Source: Rhodobacteraceae bacterium Alg231-30 (lineage in GTDB: Bacteria; Pseudomonadota; Alphaproteobacteria; Rhodobacterales; Rhodobacteraceae). From it: a stretch of 64,000 nt of DNA. The stretch covers positions 298,237 through 362,236 of the forward strand of contig FREU01000003.1 in assembly GCA_900143615.1 (NCBI GenBank). Direction: 5' to 3'. The notes under the pieces are model-generated. The model was not told where the DNA came from. It saw only the letters and a list, made by a program, of their open reading frames with translations, and ran no database searches. The position numbers and the translations under genes are program-made. Of this stretch, positions 27,926 to 38,911 are shown piece after piece; position 1 is the first letter of the stretch; every line of letters begins with the position of its first letter.

Positions 27926-29449
27926 TCAGAAAATGAAATCACCCGCCGAATAGTCAAAACCGACGCCAACCTCTACAAACGCCACGCCGTTCAGCAGGAT
28001 AGAATTCGCCCCGTCCACGATCTGCGCCGTGCCGCCCGCGTTCACCAAGTGGTTGGTCACAAGATCCGCGAAATCGGTGATGTTCGTCACCCCCGCAAAA
28101 CTGATCTTCTCGCCATCCGCCGCGTCAAAGCCGAACACCGTGTCCGCTCCGAACCCATCCACGAAGAAAAACGTATCCAACCCGTTGCCACCTGTCAGCT
28201 GGTCCATCCCTGTGCCACCCCAAAGCGAATCCGCACCGTCGCCGCCGAAGATTGAATCGTTCCTGCCGCCACCTAGAAGGAGGTCGTCGCCCCATTCGCC
28301 ATGGATCACATTGGACGTGTCGGCGCTCGCGCTGATTGTGTCATTACCGTGGCCACCAAACACCGTGTCCGTTCCCGGTGCAGTTTTTTTTCCATAGACT
28401 GAAAAATACCGGTCATTCCCACGGTTGAGAAAAACCAGATCATCTCCCGCGCCGCCGAAGATTACATCGTTTCCGCTTCCGCCTTGTAACTCGTCATTGC
28501 CGGAGCCGCCAAAAAGATTGTCCGCGCCATCAGCCCCGTGCAGTTCGTCATCTCCGTCGCCGCCGAAAAAATAGTCGTTTCCCTCACGTCCGAAGATCAG
28601 ATCTTGCCCGCCCCCGCCATAGAACAGGTCATGTCCGCCGCGGCCCACGATCGTGTCACTGCCTGTTCCGGCAAAAACCGTGTCCTGACCGAGTTCGCCG
28701 CTCTGTGCGATATCAGCAAACAGATCGTTGCCCGCCCCCAGAAAAGCAAGATCGCGGCCAGCACCACCTTCGGCCGTATCATTGCCCGCGCCGGCATAGA
28801 TGGTGTCGAAGTTACTGCCACCCAACAGTAAATCGTCATCCATGAATCCCCAAAGCGCGTCGTTCCCATCGGAGCCCAGAACCGTGTCATCGCCAATCCC
28901 ACCGGTCAGCGTGTCCTCTCCTTGCGTGCCCCTCAGCAGAACGCCGGGAATACCTGAGCCAATTAAGGTATTCGGCAGGTCTACAAATCGCCTGGAATAG
29001 GGCACCGGAAAGTGGCTAAACCTCCAGTCGGGATCTGCGACTTCGGGCAAGGTCGCCTCAGTAAACCCCGCCAAGACCGGGTCGCCTGAAAGTTCAAACC
29101 AGAATTCGAAGGGTCCAGCGCGATGGCCGGCGCTGGGATAGGCACCGACTTGAAGTATCGAGGTCTGGGTGGAGGGTCCTATCAGTTGAAAGAGGCGGGC
29201 ATATTGCACCTCCAGAATAGCCCCGGGATCAATGTCGCTTTGAGCTATCGGCCGCGCGTAGTGCCCGGTGCTTACGATCTCTCCCCATTGCCAACCTTCG
29301 CCGTAGCGGGGAGCGTAGTTTGGTGAAAAGCTAAACCCCTCCGAGTAATAACCGACATTGAAGGTGAGGGTGGCTGAGCCATAATCTACAAAGGCATTGG
29401 TGACGGGATCTCGTTGCGAGGCAAATCCATTCATAACAACGATTGGCAT
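27926..29449 (-). CDS. RTX calcium-binding protein, 507 residues
   Basis: The N-terminal 170 residues (starting MPIVVMNGFASQRDP) have no RTX motifs and look beta-rich (Y-G-S-A-T-L-T-F-N-V-G-Y-Y); they may be a small binding domain of unknown type. RTX repeats run from about residue 176 to 425, for example G-G-I-G-D-D-T-V-L-G-S-D-G-N-D-A-L-W-G. One stretch (L-G-A-G-N-D-L-F-A-D, L-G-Q-D-T-V-F) resembles the 86-residue units of the 1,765-residue protein. The final 80 residues are nearly the same as that protein's tail (D-G-F-G-A-D-T-V-F-G-F to G-D-F-I-F), a shared type I secretion cassette. No terminator is obvious. Function unknown. Confidence 0.85.
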   Translation of the reverse strand: MPIVVMNGFASQRDPVTNAFVDYGSATLTFNVGYYSEGFSFSPNYAPRYGEGWQWGEIVSTGHYARPIAQSDIDPGAILEVQYARLFQLIGPSTQTSILQVGAYPSAGHRAGPFEFWFELSGDPVLAGFTEATLPEVADPDWRFSHFPVPYSRRFVDLPNTLIGSGIPGVLLRGTQGEDTLTGGIGDDTVLGSDGNDALWGFMDDDLLLGGSNFDTIYAGAGNDTAEGGAGRDLAFLGAGNDLFADIAQSGELGQDTVFAGTGSDTIVGRGGHDLFYGGGGQDLIFGREGNDYFFGGDGDDELHGADGADNLFGGSGNDELQGGSGNDVIFGGAGDDLVFLNRGNDRYFSVYGKKTAPGTDTVFGGHGNDTISASADTSNVIHGEWGDDLLLGGGRNDSIFGGDGADSLWGGTGMDQLTGGNGLDTFFFVDGFGADTVFGFDAADGEKISFAGVTNITDFADLVTNHLVNAGGTAQIVDGANSILLNGVAFVEVGVGFDYSAGDFIF

Positions 29450-30015
29450 ATTTATCCCCCGAACTCAAATTTTGTCAGTATGCGAAACCGGTCCCGAAAT
29501 GTCTTCTCCTAACTACCGCTAAGCTAGCGGTGTGACGAGAGAAACTCAACCAAATGATGAAATCATTCACCGAATAATCCAGCCCGACACCAACATCTGC
29601 GAAGACCACACCGTTTAGAAAATCGTGTTAGCGCCTTCATGTATCTGTCACGCGCAACGCTCCAATTCTGGAAATGCCTGATCAGATCGAGTCGATGCGT
29701 GATGCAGCGACATTCGAAGGCCACAGCCTTGACGTGCTCTTGGAAGATACATTGCGCGAAGTTCTGTCCATTGGCCGTTAAGGTCCGCTTTCCGCCCGGT
29801 GTGTAGATCGGACATGTCCGCTTCGGGCTGGGAGCCGTCTTTAGATGGGAGCTGCACCAAAGGCGGCTAGGCTACCTGCGAAGGAGCATATTTGGCACAG
29901 TCGGAAGGACCAAAAGGTGTCATAGTATGACGCTTTTGCTATATTGGCCGCATCCTTATGAAAAGCACGCCAAAACCGAACTCTTGTGTATTGTTGATAA
30001 AAGTCAAAGGGATAA
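29450..30015. other. Intergenic region with RTX remnant
   Basis: Apart from the RTX tail remnant (29551-29647) nothing recognisable was found. Short frames at 29648-29860 have no clear coding signature. The promoter of the 507-residue RTX gene must lie near its left end. Confidence 0.4.
29551..29647 (-). pseudogene. Remnant of an RTX protein C-terminus
   Basis: On the minus strand the translation Q-I-H-E-G-A-N-T-I continues, after a one-base deletion near 29618, as L-N-G-V-V-F-A-D-V-G-V-G-L-D-Y-S-V-N-D-F-I-I. This aligns directly with the tail Q-I-V-D-G-A-N-S-I-L-L-N-G-V-A-F of the neighbouring 507-residue protein. Upstream of 29647 the similarity stops abruptly, marking a deletion or rearrangement junction. 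Confidence 0.75.
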
Positions 30016-30105
30016 TGGCGGAGAGACAGGGATTCGAACCCTGGGTCCCCGTGAAGGGACAACGGTTTTCGAGACCGCCCCGTTCGACCACTCCGGCACC
30101 TCTCC
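30016..30105 (-). tRNA. tRNA-Ser (anticodon CGA)
   Basis: A 90-base class II tRNA including an encoded CCA (30016-30018). The acceptor stem GGAGAGG pairs with the 3' side (last pair G-U), the anticodon loop is CTCGAAA (anticodon CGA, codon UCG), there is a long variable arm typical of serine, and the T-loop is TTCGAAT. The gene marks the border between the RTX-rich region and conserved genes, and tRNA genes are common integration points. Confidence 0.95.
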
Positions 30106-30213
30106 GTGCTTTTAGACCATGGTCTTGGTGAGGGCGTCGTTTAATGAGGTTTGCAAAAGGCTGCAAGGGGCGATTTGCATTGTTTTCCCAAACAAATGGG
30201 CTAGTTTTGTGGA

Positions 30214-31089
30214 ATGATGACATTCTCGCTTCTCCGCCCTGCACCCCGCCTAAGCATTTTTTCTCTGTTTTCATGGTTTTTCGCCGTGTTACTGGTTCCT
30301 GTTCTTGCAAGCCTACCGCAAGGGGCGAAAGCCGCCGATCGCGAACAAGTTGCCGCTTTCCTTGAGGTGACGGGCTTTGATGTGGCGTTGGATTCTATTG
30401 CTTTGTCAGCGACCTCAGCGCCTTTGATGCTTGGGCTTGAGGCGGATGCATTTGGAGCACGATGGACTATATTGGCGGAGTCAGTATTTGATCCCGAGGT
30501 GATGCGGGAACGGGCTACGGATATTCTTGAGGCGACGCTGGATGATGAATTGTTGGCGCATGGGGCTGCGTTTTATGCCTCGGAATTAGGTCAGCGGTTG
30601 GTCGAGGCGGAAAATGAGTCCCATTTCGAAGATGATGACATCAAGGAAGAAATTGGGGGCGATTTATTCGCAATGCTGCAAGCCAACGATGATCGGCGCA
30701 TTGACATGTTCAAGCGTATGAATGTTGCAATTGATCCCAATGACGTTGGGGCGCAGGCTTTTACGGAGATTCAGGTTCGATTTATTATGGCTGCGGCCTA
30801 TGCGGGCGTTGTGCAATTACGTACTGACGAAGAGGGACTGCGCGCCGCAATGGCAGAAGATGCGGAAGAGGTTGCCGCCGAGATGGAAAAATCGGCGCTG
30901 CGCAACGCGGCCTATACCTATCGCAATTTTAGCGCAGAAGAAGTGCTGGAATATACCGAAGCTCTTGAAGATCCTGACATGATGATAATTTACGAGCTGA
31001 TGAACGCAGTCCACTTTGAAATCATGTCCAATCGGTTTGAGGTTTTGGCCACAAAGATGGGGCAAATCCAACCAGAGCAAGAACTATAG
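30214..31089 (+). CDS. DUF2059-type periplasmic protein
   Basis: 291 residues with an N-terminal hydrophobic segment and a likely signal peptidase site near L-P-Q-G-A-K-A-A-D. The mature part is helical and acidic, with the arrangement F-Y-x-S-x-x-G-Q-R-L-V-E-A-E (here F-Y-A-S-E-L-G-Q-R-L) typical of DUF2059 proteins, which are periplasmic and of unknown function. A second similar helical section (F-S-A-E-E-V-L-E-Y-T-E-A-L-E-D-P) follows. The gene stands alone. Confidence 0.75.
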   Translation: MMTFSLLRPAPRLSIFSLFSWFFAVLLVPVLASLPQGAKAADREQVAAFLEVTGFDVALDSIALSATSAPLMLGLEADAFGARWTILAESVFDPEVMRERATDILEATLDDELLAHGAAFYASELGQRLVEAENESHFEDDDIKEEIGGDLFAMLQANDDRRIDMFKRMNVAIDPNDVGAQAFTEIQVRFIMAAAYAGVVQLRTDEEGLRAAMAEDAEEVAAEMEKSALRNAAYTYRNFSAEEVLEYTEALEDPDMMIIYELMNAVHFEIMSNRFEVLATKMGQIQPEQEL

Positions 31090-31494
31090 GCGAAACTGGT
31101 GTTTGTTCGTCTTATGGTGCTCATCTGATAGGTGCATTTTCGGAAAACCTGTCCCAAAACAGAGCAAGTCGTCGTTTAGATTTCTGACACCTTTGTGCCG
31201 AGCCATTACGTCAAACGAATGGGCAAAAATTTTGAGCCGTTTTTGAACTCAACGGTTTCGGAAAATAGACTTCGGTCGAACAACAAATAACCTCATCACA
31301 GCGGTTTTGGCGATGTAGAAAAAGCTCTGGCACTCGGAATTGCTGGCTCATTGAGGGACGCTGAACAAGCTGTCGTCGTGGGTACGGCTTAGAAGAGAAT
31401 TGCGTCTTTGTTCAGCGCGGTACTTGACAAGTAAAGGGGAGCCACAGCTAGTGGCATGCGTTGTTGCAGTGACGTTCAAATTGAGGGGATGTGT
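31090..31494. other. Intergenic region, no gene recognised
   Basis: About 400 AT-rich bases between the DUF2059 gene and the pyruvyl transferase gene. No RNA gene, repeat or coding fragment could be supported. Promoter and leader of the downstream gene are presumably at the right end. Confidence 0.4.
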
Positions 31495-32328
31495 ATGTCT
31501 AACGCTAAAAAAATCGGTCTTTGGTGGGGACGTTTGAATGGGCGGGAAGCACACAAAAAAAGAAACTTTGGAGACGAGTTCTCGCCTCAAATTGTCGAGG
31601 CAGTCAGCGGATGCGGCATTTACCGGTGTCGCATAGACCACGCAGACATGGTTGCGGTCGGCTCTATTTTAGGTCGGGCAATTTCCAAAAACGTTGCTGC
31701 GCATGAAAACACTGAGCGCAAACCGCTGGCCATATGGGGAAGCGGTCTCATGCGCGAGGAGCGGATTCGGGATGTTTCTTATGCGCGATATCTTTCGGTG
31801 CGGGGTCACAAAACACTCGAACAGATTCCGGTCTCTCAAGTACCCTTGGGCGACCCTGGATTGCTTGCACCGATGCTCAGGGCACCCGCAAAGGAAAAGA
31901 CGTTCTCAGTCGGCGTCATACCGCATCATTCCGATCTGGACGATCCGGCATTCTCTAATCTGGCGGAGCGAATTCCCAATGCAAAGCTTTTAAATATCTG
32001 CACCAAAGATCCGGAGTTTCTTGTTGAGGTATCCAGATGTGATATCGTTGCGTCTTCAAGCCTGCATGGATTGATTTTTGCAGATGCTTATGGCATTCCC
32101 TCGGTCTGGTTAGAAGAGACACCGGTTCATTATGGGAAGGGGTTCAAATTTTTTGATCACTTCAGTTCTGTCGACCGTCCCGACGCCGCACCGGCAAGGC
32201 CTGGGGATTTGGTAGATATTGCAATGATCGAGGCGCACGCGCATGTGGCCGATCAAACGCTGGTTGAAACACGGGCCAATGCGCTTACGCAGGTATTGCA
32301 GGACTACGTTCGCGAGGTTTTAATTTAG
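31495..32328 (+). CDS. Polysaccharide pyruvyl transferase family protein
   Basis: 277 residues from the ATG at 31495, preceded by GAGGGG; the frame opens further upstream but without a ribosome site. Features of the family are visible: an N-terminal N-F-G-D-E-F-S-P (family: N-x-G-D), A-I-W-G-S-G (glycine-rich strand after a helix), and a C-terminal D-I-V-A-S-S-S-L-H-G-L-I-F-A-D-A-Y-G-I-P, the conserved S-x-x-L-H-x-x-x-x-A donor-site motif. Members add pyruvate ketals to exopolysaccharide sugars. No other polysaccharide genes are adjacent, so substrate and pathway are unknown. Confidence 0.82.
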   Translation: MSNAKKIGLWWGRLNGREAHKKRNFGDEFSPQIVEAVSGCGIYRCRIDHADMVAVGSILGRAISKNVAAHENTERKPLAIWGSGLMREERIRDVSYARYLSVRGHKTLEQIPVSQVPLGDPGLLAPMLRAPAKEKTFSVGVIPHHSDLDDPAFSNLAERIPNAKLLNICTKDPEFLVEVSRCDIVASSSLHGLIFADAYGIPSVWLEETPVHYGKGFKFFDHFSSVDRPDAAPARPGDLVDIAMIEAHAHVADQTLVETRANALTQVLQDYVREVLI

Positions 32329-32388
32329 ACATTTCCGCAGTCGTGTTTATACCAACAGGAAACGCTGGGCATTAGTCTGAATTCCTTC

Positions 32389-32417
32389 TTGACTTATCCG
32401 CCAATCCGCCCGATAAG
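32389..32417 (+). promoter_or_regulatory. Possible rplU-rpmA promoter
   Basis: TTGACT (32389-32394) and GATAAG (32412-32417) are separated by 17 bases, a good sigma-70-type arrangement about 140 bases ahead of rplU. Confidence 0.4.
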
Positions 32418-32559
32418 CGCGCAATCCGGCGTGAAGCACGTGCTTTGCGCCGTATTTTATTGAAACACAGCCCTGAACGGGGCGCGCTGTTCGAGGCGGC
32501 ATTTGCCAAAACTCCCATACGGGGGCCACAGAACGCGGAGAGATCGAAGGAAGAAGGAC

Positions 32560-33168
32560 ATGTTCGCAGTCCTGAAGACCGGCGGCAAACAGTATAAAGT
32601 ACAGGCAGGTGATATCCTGCGTGTCGAAAAACTGGCTGCAGACGCTGGCGAAAAAATTCAATTCAACGACGTGCTGATGGTTGGCGGTGAAGCCACTGTT
32701 GTTGGCGCGCCTTTCGTTGAAGGTGCCGCTGTACAGGCAGACGTTATCGACCAGATCAAAGGCGAAAAGCTGATCAAGTTCGTGAAACGTCGGCGTAAGC
32801 ACAGCTCAAAGCGCACCGTTGGCCACCGTCAGAAACTGACACTGGTCAAAATCACAGACATTCTGGCCTCTGGCGCAGATAAATCCGGCGTAAAAGCTGC
32901 GATTGGTTCCGGTTCTGTTGCTGCACCCGCAGCGGCTGCACCTGCTGCAAAGCCTGCCAAGAAAGCTGAAGCAAAAGCTGCCGCACCGGCCGCTGCTGCA
33001 TCAGACGATCTGACCGCTATCACAGGTGTAGGTCCAAAAGCTGCCGAGAAACTGATCGCTGCTGGTATCGCCACTTACGCAGCGCTGGCCGCTGTTGATG
33101 TAGAAACTTTTGACGCAGTCAAAGTGAAACCCGAATGGGTTGCACAGGCCGCTGATCTGGCGAAGTAA
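32560..33168 (+). CDS. rplU: 50S ribosomal protein L21 with C-terminal helix-hairpin-helix extension
   Basis: 202 residues from the ATG at 32560, which follows AAGGAAGAAGG. The first 103 residues are a normal L21 (M-F-A-V-L-K-T-G-G-K-Q-Y-K-V, then K-R-R-R-K-H-S-S-K-R-T-V-G-H-R-Q). They are followed by an Ala/Lys/Pro-rich linker and a helix-hairpin-helix domain (L-T-A-I-T-G-V-G-P-K-A-A-E-K-L). Typical bacterial L21 is about 103 residues, so the second half is an added domain, known in Rhodobacteraceae; its role is unclear but nucleic-acid binding is likely. Cotranscribed with rpmA, 23 bases downstream. Confidence 0.95.
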   Translation: MFAVLKTGGKQYKVQAGDILRVEKLAADAGEKIQFNDVLMVGGEATVVGAPFVEGAAVQADVIDQIKGEKLIKFVKRRRKHSSKRTVGHRQKLTLVKITDILASGADKSGVKAAIGSGSVAAPAAAAPAAKPAKKAEAKAAAPAAAASDDLTAITGVGPKAAEKLIAAGIATYAALAAVDVETFDAVKVKPEWVAQAADLAK

Positions 33169-33191
33169 GCGAAGACTAGGAGAGCAACGAT

Positions 33192-33461
33192 ATGGCACAT
33201 AAAAAAGCTGGTGGTAGTTCCCGTAACGGTCGCGACTCTGCTGGACGCCGTCTTGGCGTCAAAAAGTATGGTGGCGAGAACGTTATCCCAGGCAACATCA
33301 TTCTGCGTCAGCGCGGCACAAAGATGTGGCCAGGCGAAGGCGTTGGCATGGGCAAAGATCACACAATCTTTGCAACTGTTGACGGCAACGTAAAGTTCCA
33401 CAAAGGCCTCAAGGGCCGCACCTTTATTTCGGTTCTGCCAGTGGCGGAGGCCGCTGAATAA
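33192..33461 (+). CDS. rpmA: 50S ribosomal protein L27
   Basis: 89 residues with the full L27 signature: [16 protein letters not shown], then R-L-G-V-K-K-Y-G-G and [11 protein letters not shown]27's N-terminus reaches the peptidyl transferase centre. Ribosome site AGGAGAG. Second gene of the rplU-rpmA operon, followed by a terminator. Confidence 0.97.
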   Translation: MAHKKAGGSSRNGRDSAGRRLGVKKYGGENVIPGNIILRQRGTKMWPGEGVGMGKDHTIFATVDGNVKFHKGLKGRTFISVLPVAEAAE

Positions 33462-33487
33462 GCCGACCTTAAGGTTTGAGACATTTA

Positions 33488-33517
33488 GGGGATCGGCAAA
33501 TAGCCGGTCCCCTTTTT
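33488..33517 (+). terminator. Terminator of rplU-rpmA
   Basis: GGGGATCGGC (33488-33497) and GCCGGTCCCC (33503-33512) form a 10-bp stem with a 5-base loop (one G-U pair), followed by TTTTT. Confidence 0.9.
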
Positions 33518-33597
33518 CTGTTATTGGCCTTGGGGAAGGTCGTGGCGGAAATTGTGAGGGGAGAGTATCGCCGTAAGGCGGTTTAGGGGAGGCAAGC

Positions 33598-34191
33598 ATG
33601 AGCGTTGCCATTTTAAATCTAAGCGTTTTTGCCGCCAGCCAAGTGGGAACACCGGGTCCGGCGAATATGGCGCTTTTGTCCACTGGAGCCAAATTTGGCT
33701 TTCGGGCTGCTTTGCCCTTTGTGGTCGGAGTGGCCTTGGGCAAACAATTGATTATTTGGCCCATTGGGTTTGGTTTGATGTCCGTCGCAGACCAAGCGCC
33801 GATGGTGTTTGAAGTTCTGAAATGGGCCTCGGTGGCATATATTTGCTGGCTGGCTTGGAAAATTGCCAACTTGCGACTATCTCGTGGCAGCGGCACAGAA
33901 GTCGCAGCACCCGGGTTTCTGGCCGGATTGTGGGTTCACCCCTTAAATCCCAAGGCCTGGGCCATGATCATAACCGGATTTACAACCTTTGTGAGTCCCG
34001 CGACACCGACGTTACAAGCCACCGCGACAATCGCCGTGTGCCTGCTGGCATGTCAGGCGGTTTTCCACCCGATCTGGGCGTATGGTGGCGATCGGATCGC
34101 ACAGCTTGTGGCGGGGCACCCCGCTGAACAGTACTTGATGAGAACTTTGGCCCTGCTGACAGTGGCATCTGTTCTTTTCGCAGTAATTTGA
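33598..34191 (+). CDS. LysE-family amino acid exporter
   Basis: 197 residues with five to six hydrophobic segments. The N-terminal G-T-P-G-P-A-N-M-A (family: P-G-P-x) followed by G-F-R-A-A-L-P-F-V-V-G-V is the LysE/RhtB signature, and L-N-P-K-A-W is the second conserved loop. Such proteins export amino acids or homoserine lactone-like solutes; the substrate cannot be read from sequence. Ribosome site AGGGGAGG. The GNAT gene begins 11 bases after this stop and is probably cotranscribed. Confidence 0.88.
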   Translation: MSVAILNLSVFAASQVGTPGPANMALLSTGAKFGFRAALPFVVGVALGKQLIIWPIGFGLMSVADQAPMVFEVLKWASVAYICWLAWKIANLRLSRGSGTEVAAPGFLAGLWVHPLNPKAWAMIITGFTTFVSPATPTLQATATIAVCLLACQAVFHPIWAYGGDRIAQLVAGHPAEQYLMRTLALLTVASVLFAVI

Positions 34192-34202
34192 GGAAGATAG
34201 AC

Positions 34203-34742
34203 ATGAAACTTGATGCTATCGTAAACCAGCCGACGATCGAAACCGCACGCTTTGTGTTGCGTCCTTTGAGGCGTTCGGACCAAGGTTTGATTGATTTTTG
34301 CGCCGGTCAAAAGGATCTGGCGCGCATGACCACGTCTATTCCTCATCCGCTTCCACCCGGGGCGACCGAAGCCTATATTACCCGCACCCATGCCGAGGAT
34401 CGCATCGAAGACGTCTGGGCGATGGATGGTAGCGCTGAGGGGCAATCCGAAGTCATGGGCGTTATCAGCCTGACTCGCGTTGACGAAGGTCGCGTCGAGG
34501 TTGGCTATTGGGTGGGGCCCGCGTTTTGGAACACGGGTATTGCCTCAGAGGCCGTGCGTGCATTGATTGCTGCCAATCCGCTGAACAGCAAATCTGTGTT
34601 CGCCAGTGTCTTTCAGGACAACCCTGCCTCGGCACGGGTTTTGACAAACTGTGGTTTTCAGTATTTAGGCGACGCTGAAAACTTCTCTGTTGCGCGCAAT
34701 GCTGCGGTCGCAACTTGGACATATAGTCTGAAACTAGATTGA
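34203..34742 (+). CDS. GNAT-family N-acetyltransferase
   Basis: 179 residues from the ATG at 34203 (GAGGAAG upstream). The first strand T-A-R-F-V-L-R-P-L-R, W-A-M-D, V-G-Y-W-V-G-P-A-F-W-N-T-G-I-A-S-E-A-V (the acetyl-CoA pyrophosphate loop region) and N-P-A-S-A-R-V-L-T-N-C-G-F match the RimJ/RimL-type N-acetyltransferase fold. The substrate (protein N-terminus, amino acid or small molecule) is unknown. It follows the LysE-type exporter closely. Confidence 0.85.
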   Translation: MKLDAIVNQPTIETARFVLRPLRRSDQGLIDFCAGQKDLARMTTSIPHPLPPGATEAYITRTHAEDRIEDVWAMDGSAEGQSEVMGVISLTRVDEGRVEVGYWVGPAFWNTGIASEAVRALIAANPLNSKSVFASVFQDNPASARVLTNCGFQYLGDAENFSVARNAAVATWTYSLKLD

Positions 34743-34794
34743 GACAGAACCCGCTCCGCGCTATCAGGCGGGGTGAGGTGTTGAAAGGATGTAG

Positions 34795-36941
<2,147 letters not shown>

Positions 36942-37007
36942 GGTTACACCTGATATAGACTTTCCGCCGAGGCGACTTGGTACATGAACATTGCAAAGGA
37001 CAGATCG

Positions 37008-38273
37008 ATGAAAGACATCGCAGACATCCCCGCCCTGATGGCTCAGATTGGTGCTGACGCCAAAACTGCCTGCGCGGAGCTGGCCTTTGCCCCGGCGGAG
37101 ATTAAGGAAAAAGCACTGGTTGCAGCGGCTGATGCGATCGTGGCGCGCACAGACGAGATCATTGCAGCCAATCTTCTGGATCTTGAGTTTGGACGCAACA
37201 AAGGTCTGTCTGATGCGATGATGGATCGTCTGATGTTGGACGCCGATCGCATTCAAAGCATCGCGGCAGGGCTGCGCGCTGTTGCCTCTCAGGCTGATCC
37301 TGTTGGCGAAGTCATCACCGAATGGGACATGGAAAGCGGGCTGAACATCCGTCGCGTACGTACGCCGCTGGGTGTCGTCGGGGTGATTTATGAAAGCCGC
37401 CCCAATGTGACCGCGGACGCAGGTGCGCTGTGTTTGAAATCCGGCAATGCGGTGATTTTACGCGGCGGCTCTGAGAGTTTTCACAGCTCGGGCGCCATTC
37501 ATGGATGTTTGGTCGAAGGGCTGCGCGCTGCCGGCCTGCCTGAAACTGCCATCCAACTTGTGCCGACACGCGACCGCGCTGCTGTTCAGGAGCTTCTGAC
37601 GATGACAGACACTGTAGATGTGATTGTGCCCCGCGGCGGCAAAGGGCTTGTCGGGCTCGTGCAACGCGAAGCGCGGGTGCCGGTCTTTGCCCATTTGGAA
37701 GGCATTGTGCACGTTTATGTTGATGCTCAGGCTGATCCCGTCAAGACCTTGGATGTGGTGCTAAACGCCAAAACCCGCCGCACTGGGATTTGTGGCGCGG
37801 CAGAGTGTCTTTTGATCCACGAAGACATCGCGGACACACTTGGGAGAGATTTGATTTCAACTTTGGTGAAAGCAGGCGTGCGCGTACATGCGGATGGGGC
37901 TTTGCAAAGTATTGAGGGCACGGTTGCCGCAACGTCTGATGACTGGGGCAAAGAATACCTCGATATGGATATCGCCGCACGGGTTGTGCCGAATGTGGAT
38001 GGTGCGATCGCCCATATCCGTCAGTATGGCTCAAACCATACTGACTGTGTTTTGACCGAGGATGATGCCACTGCCGAGCGTTTCTTTGAGCGGCTTGATA
38101 GTGCGATCCTGATGCGCAATGCCTCAACCCAGTTTGCCGATGGTGGCGAGTTTGGAATGGGTGCGGAAATCGGGATTGCGACTGGCAAAATGCATGCACG
38201 TGGACCCGTTGGCGCCGCACAGTTGACCAGCTTTAAGTATCTGGTCGTCGGAGACGGCACCACACGCGTCTAA
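37008..38273 (+). CDS. proA: Gamma-glutamyl phosphate reductase
   Basis: 421 residues from the ATG at 37008 (AAAGGAC before it); an in-frame ATG at 36984 is less well placed. The family signatures [18 protein letters not shown] and [12 protein letters not shown] (with the catalytic Cys) are present, as is [20 protein letters not shown]. It reduces gamma-glutamyl phosphate to the semialdehyde in proline synthesis. It ends six bases before the convergent chpT. Confidence 0.95.
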   Translation: MKDIADIPALMAQIGADAKTACAELAFAPAEIKEKALVAAADAIVARTDEIIAANLLDLEFGRNKGLSDAMMDRLMLDADRIQSIAAGLRAVASQADPVGEVITEWDMESGLNIRRVRTPLGVVGVIYESRPNVTADAGALCLKSGNAVILRGGSESFHSSGAIHGCLVEGLRAAGLPETAIQLVPTRDRAAVQELLTMTDTVDVIVPRGGKGLVGLVQREARVPVFAHLEGIVHVYVDAQADPVKTLDVVLNAKTRRTGICGAAECLLIHEDIADTLGRDLISTLVKAGVRVHADGALQSIEGTVAATSDDWGKEYLDMDIAARVVPNVDGAIAHIRQYGSNHTDCVLTEDDATAERFFERLDSAILMRNASTQFADGGEFGMGAEIGIATGKMHARGPVGAAQLTSFKYLVVGDGTTRV

Positions 38274-38279
38274 GAGCTG

Positions 38280-38882
38280 CTAAAAGCGCAGATCGATCTG
38301 AGTGTCGGTCTGCGTGAGTTTCAGCTCGCGTCCCTGCTCCCGAGCGATCACGGGTAAAAGGCCGAATTGTACTTGTGCGGGTGTGATTTGTTCTGGCGCT
38401 TCACAGCGGCCCAAAGCGCCCCAAAGCGCGTCGTCTACGCGTAGTTTATCTCCTGTTATGGACACGGTCCAAACGCCGGCGTCGTCTTGCGTGACGTCTG
38501 CTGTGCCGCCAAAGGGCACCACCGTTTCAGCACACATCAGCGCCAAGAATATCACTCTCAGGTCAGGGCGACGTACCGCGCCTTGGGGGTGCCACTGGAC
38601 ATCCAACCGCGCGCCTTGAGACAGTCCCGCCAGTATCGAGCGGATCTCGGCCTCACCAACCATTTGCTCGCCTGCGGCCATTCCGAATGCCACACGAAAG
38701 AAACGGATCCGTGCGTTGGCGTTGGTGACACTTTCCGTAATCAGGTCTATTTCAGGACCAGAGCCCAAGCTGCCGGAAAGCTCCACCAACTCAAGTCCAT
38801 TGCCAATAGCGCCGACGGGGCTAATTAGGTCGTGACAGATCCGTGAGCCTACCAAAGCCGCAAAATTCGTATTATCAGACAT
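38280..38882 (-). CDS. chpT: Histidine phosphotransferase ChpT
   Basis: 200 residues from the ATG at 38882, which follows AAGGG. The first helix carries the phospho-accepting His in S-R-I-C-H-D-L-I-S-P-V-G-A-I-G-N-G-L-E-L. The C-terminal half is a degenerate histidine-kinase ATPase-like fold, as in known ChpT. ChpT passes phosphate from the hybrid kinase CckA to CtrA (and CpdR) in alphaproteobacteria; in roseobacters CtrA controls motility, gene transfer agents and surface functions. Divergent from the DUF3553 gene with starts 29 bases apart. Confidence 0.88.
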   Translation of the reverse strand: MSDNTNFAALVGSRICHDLISPVGAIGNGLELVELSGSLGSGPEIDLITESVTNANARIRFFRVAFGMAAGEQMVGEAEIRSILAGLSQGARLDVQWHPQGAVRRPDLRVIFLALMCAETVVPFGGTADVTQDDAGVWTVSITGDKLRVDDALWGALGRCEAPEQITPAQVQFGLLPVIAREQGRELKLTQTDTQIDLRF

Positions 38883-38911
38883 CAGACCCTTTTCCGCCAG
38901 CGAGAGCACTT

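Noticed and set aside
29648-29860. 70-codon minus-strand frame next to the RTX remnant
   Set aside because: Considered as a transposase fragment, but no motif supports it.
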